Source: Acidimicrobiia bacterium
GTDB lineage: Bacteria > Actinomycetota > Acidimicrobiia > Spongiisociales > UBA5794
Assembly: GCA_013003515.1 (NCBI GenBank)
Contig: JABDIW010000181.1
Location: forward strand, 1-6,791
DNA: 6,791 bases
Direction of reading: 5' to 3'
Of the stretch, positions 6,193 to 6,791 are shown in pieces. A program made the translations under genes and the position numbers. The notes beneath the pieces are model-generated. The model had not been told where the DNA came from. It was given only the letters and a program-made list of their open reading frames with translations, and ran no database searches. Within the stretch, counting starts at the first letter, position 1, and the number at the start of each line of letters is the position of its first letter.

Positions 6193-6791
6193 CTAGAGGC
6201 CGACGAGGGCGAGCACGTCGTCGAGTCGGGCAGGCACCGGGTCGAGGTCGGGGAAGTCGGCGGAGGCGGTGTCGGGGTCCTTGAGCCCGTGTCCGGTGAG
6301 CGTGCACACGACCGGACCGGCGGGGAGATCGGATGCGTACTTGAGGACGCCGGCGACCGATGCGGCGGACGCCGGCTCACAGAAGACTCCTTCGCTGCGG
6401 GCCAGGAGCCGATAGGCGTCGAGGATCTCCTCGTCGGTGACGCTGTCGATCCTGCCGTGGGATTCGTCGCGGGCGGCAACCGCTCCATCCCAGGAGGCAG
6501 GGTTGCCGATGCGGATCGCGGTGGCGATGGTCTCCGGGTCGTCGACCACCTCGCCGAGGACGATCGGGGCTGCTCCAGCTGCCTGGAACCCCCACATGGT
6601 GGGCGCCGCCTCGGCGGCCCGGTAGCCCTTCCAGTACGCGGTGATGTTGCCGGCATTGCCCACCGGGAGGGCGTGAACCGCAGGGGCAACCCCGAGCTGG
6701 TCCATCACCTCCCACGCCGCCGTCTGCTGGCCGTCGATCCGATACGGGTTGAGCGAGTTGACCAGGGCAACATCGTGACTCGATGTCAGCT
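6193..6791 (-). CDS. thrC: Threonine synthase, 3' part (N-terminus beyond window)
   Basis: PLP enzyme that converts O-phosphohomoserine to threonine, the last step of the pathway. The frame is open from the window edge and ends at the TAG at 6195-6193, giving 198 residues of an expected roughly 350-360. Visible marks: VNSLNPYRIDGQ, the PLP-phosphate-binding glycine loop PVGNAGNITAYWKGY, AAGAAPIVLGE, ATAIRIGNPASW, GVFCEPASAAS and the C-terminal TGHGLKDPDTA. These match the short, bacterial ThrC type that I recall from mycobacteria. Compared with that recollection, the segment after WKGY is a few residues shorter. There is no internal start to prefer: the ATG at 6708 is an internal methionine, because conserved ThrC sequence continues upstream of it. 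In many Actinobacteria thrB follows thrC; here the next gene is rho. Confidence 0.97.
   Translation of the reverse strand, partial: LTSSHDVALVNSLNPYRIDGQQTAAWEVMDQLGVAPAVHALPVGNAGNITAYWKGYRAAEAAPTMWGFQAAGAAPIVLGEVVDDPETIATAIRIGNPASWDGAVAARDESHGRIDSVTDEEILDAYRLLARSEGVFCEPASAASVAGVLKYASDLPAGPVVCTLTGHGLKDPDTASADFPDLDPVPARLDDVLALVGL

Noticed and set aside
6176..6197. Terminator after thrC (AGCC-CAA-GGCT then TTCTTT)
   Set aside because: The stem is only 4 bp, overlaps the thrC stop, and runs into the -35 element; too weak to call an intrinsic terminator.
6193..6708. thrC starting at the ATG at 6708
   Set aside because: The same frame continues upstream to the window edge with conserved threonine synthase sequence (VNSLNPYRIDGQ), so this methionine is internal.
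1..6791. Mobile element, CRISPR, tRNA or defence-type gene
   Set aside because: Almost all of the sequence is covered by recognised housekeeping genes on one strand with uniform composition; no transposase, integrase, direct-repeat array or tRNA-like fold was seen.

Overview
The window is a high-GC, densely packed stretch of bacterial chromosome in which every gene lies on the minus strand. The gene order, read in the direction of transcription (from high to low coordinates), is thrC (3' part) - rho - rpmE - DUF1385 membrane protein - prfA - prmC - tsaC/sua5 type - glyA (5' part). The thrC / rho / rpmE / prfA / prmC / sua5 order is typical of Actinobacteria (from memory, mycobacteria and streptomycetes carry it between hom-thrC-thrB and the ATP synthase operon). 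High GC, a mycobacteria-like ThrC C-terminus and a Rho with an inserted low-complexity linker agree with that. The DUF1385 gene between rpmE and prfA, and the lack of thrB between thrC and rho, point away from the classic mycobacterial/streptomycete layout, perhaps to a deep-branching class such as Acidimicrobiia; that placement is inference.

Layout: 6791-6193 holds the C-terminal 198 residues of threonine synthase. 6192-6048 is the only sizeable intergenic region (145 nt). It carries a clear SigA-type promoter (TTGACT, 16-nt spacer, TACAAT) and a leader of about 98 nt with inverted repeats, ending in a strong Shine-Dalgarno before rho. From rho to tsaC the genes are nearly fused: 10 nt between rho and rpmE, rpmE and DUF1385 abutting, a 1-nt TGATG overlap into prfA, and 4-nt ATGA overlaps from prfA to prmC and from prmC to tsaC. 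glyA follows after 59 nt. No convincing terminator was found between rho and glyA, so one operon read from the promoter near 6180 is the simplest reading.

Function: the cluster is housekeeping information processing: transcription termination (Rho), a ribosomal protein (bL31), translation termination (RF1) together with the enzyme that methylates its GGQ glutamine (PrmC), tRNA t6A37 synthesis (TsaC), and one-carbon/serine-glycine metabolism (SHMT). TsaC uses threonine, which links loosely to thrC. The DUF1385 protein is the only member without an assigned function.

I found no mobile element, CRISPR array, tRNA or rRNA gene, and no evidence of a novel system. The points worth a second look are the rho promoter/leader, the Gly/Gln/Arg-rich Rho linker, the co-translated DUF1385 protein, the missing thrB, and a divergent active-site-region segment in GlyA.
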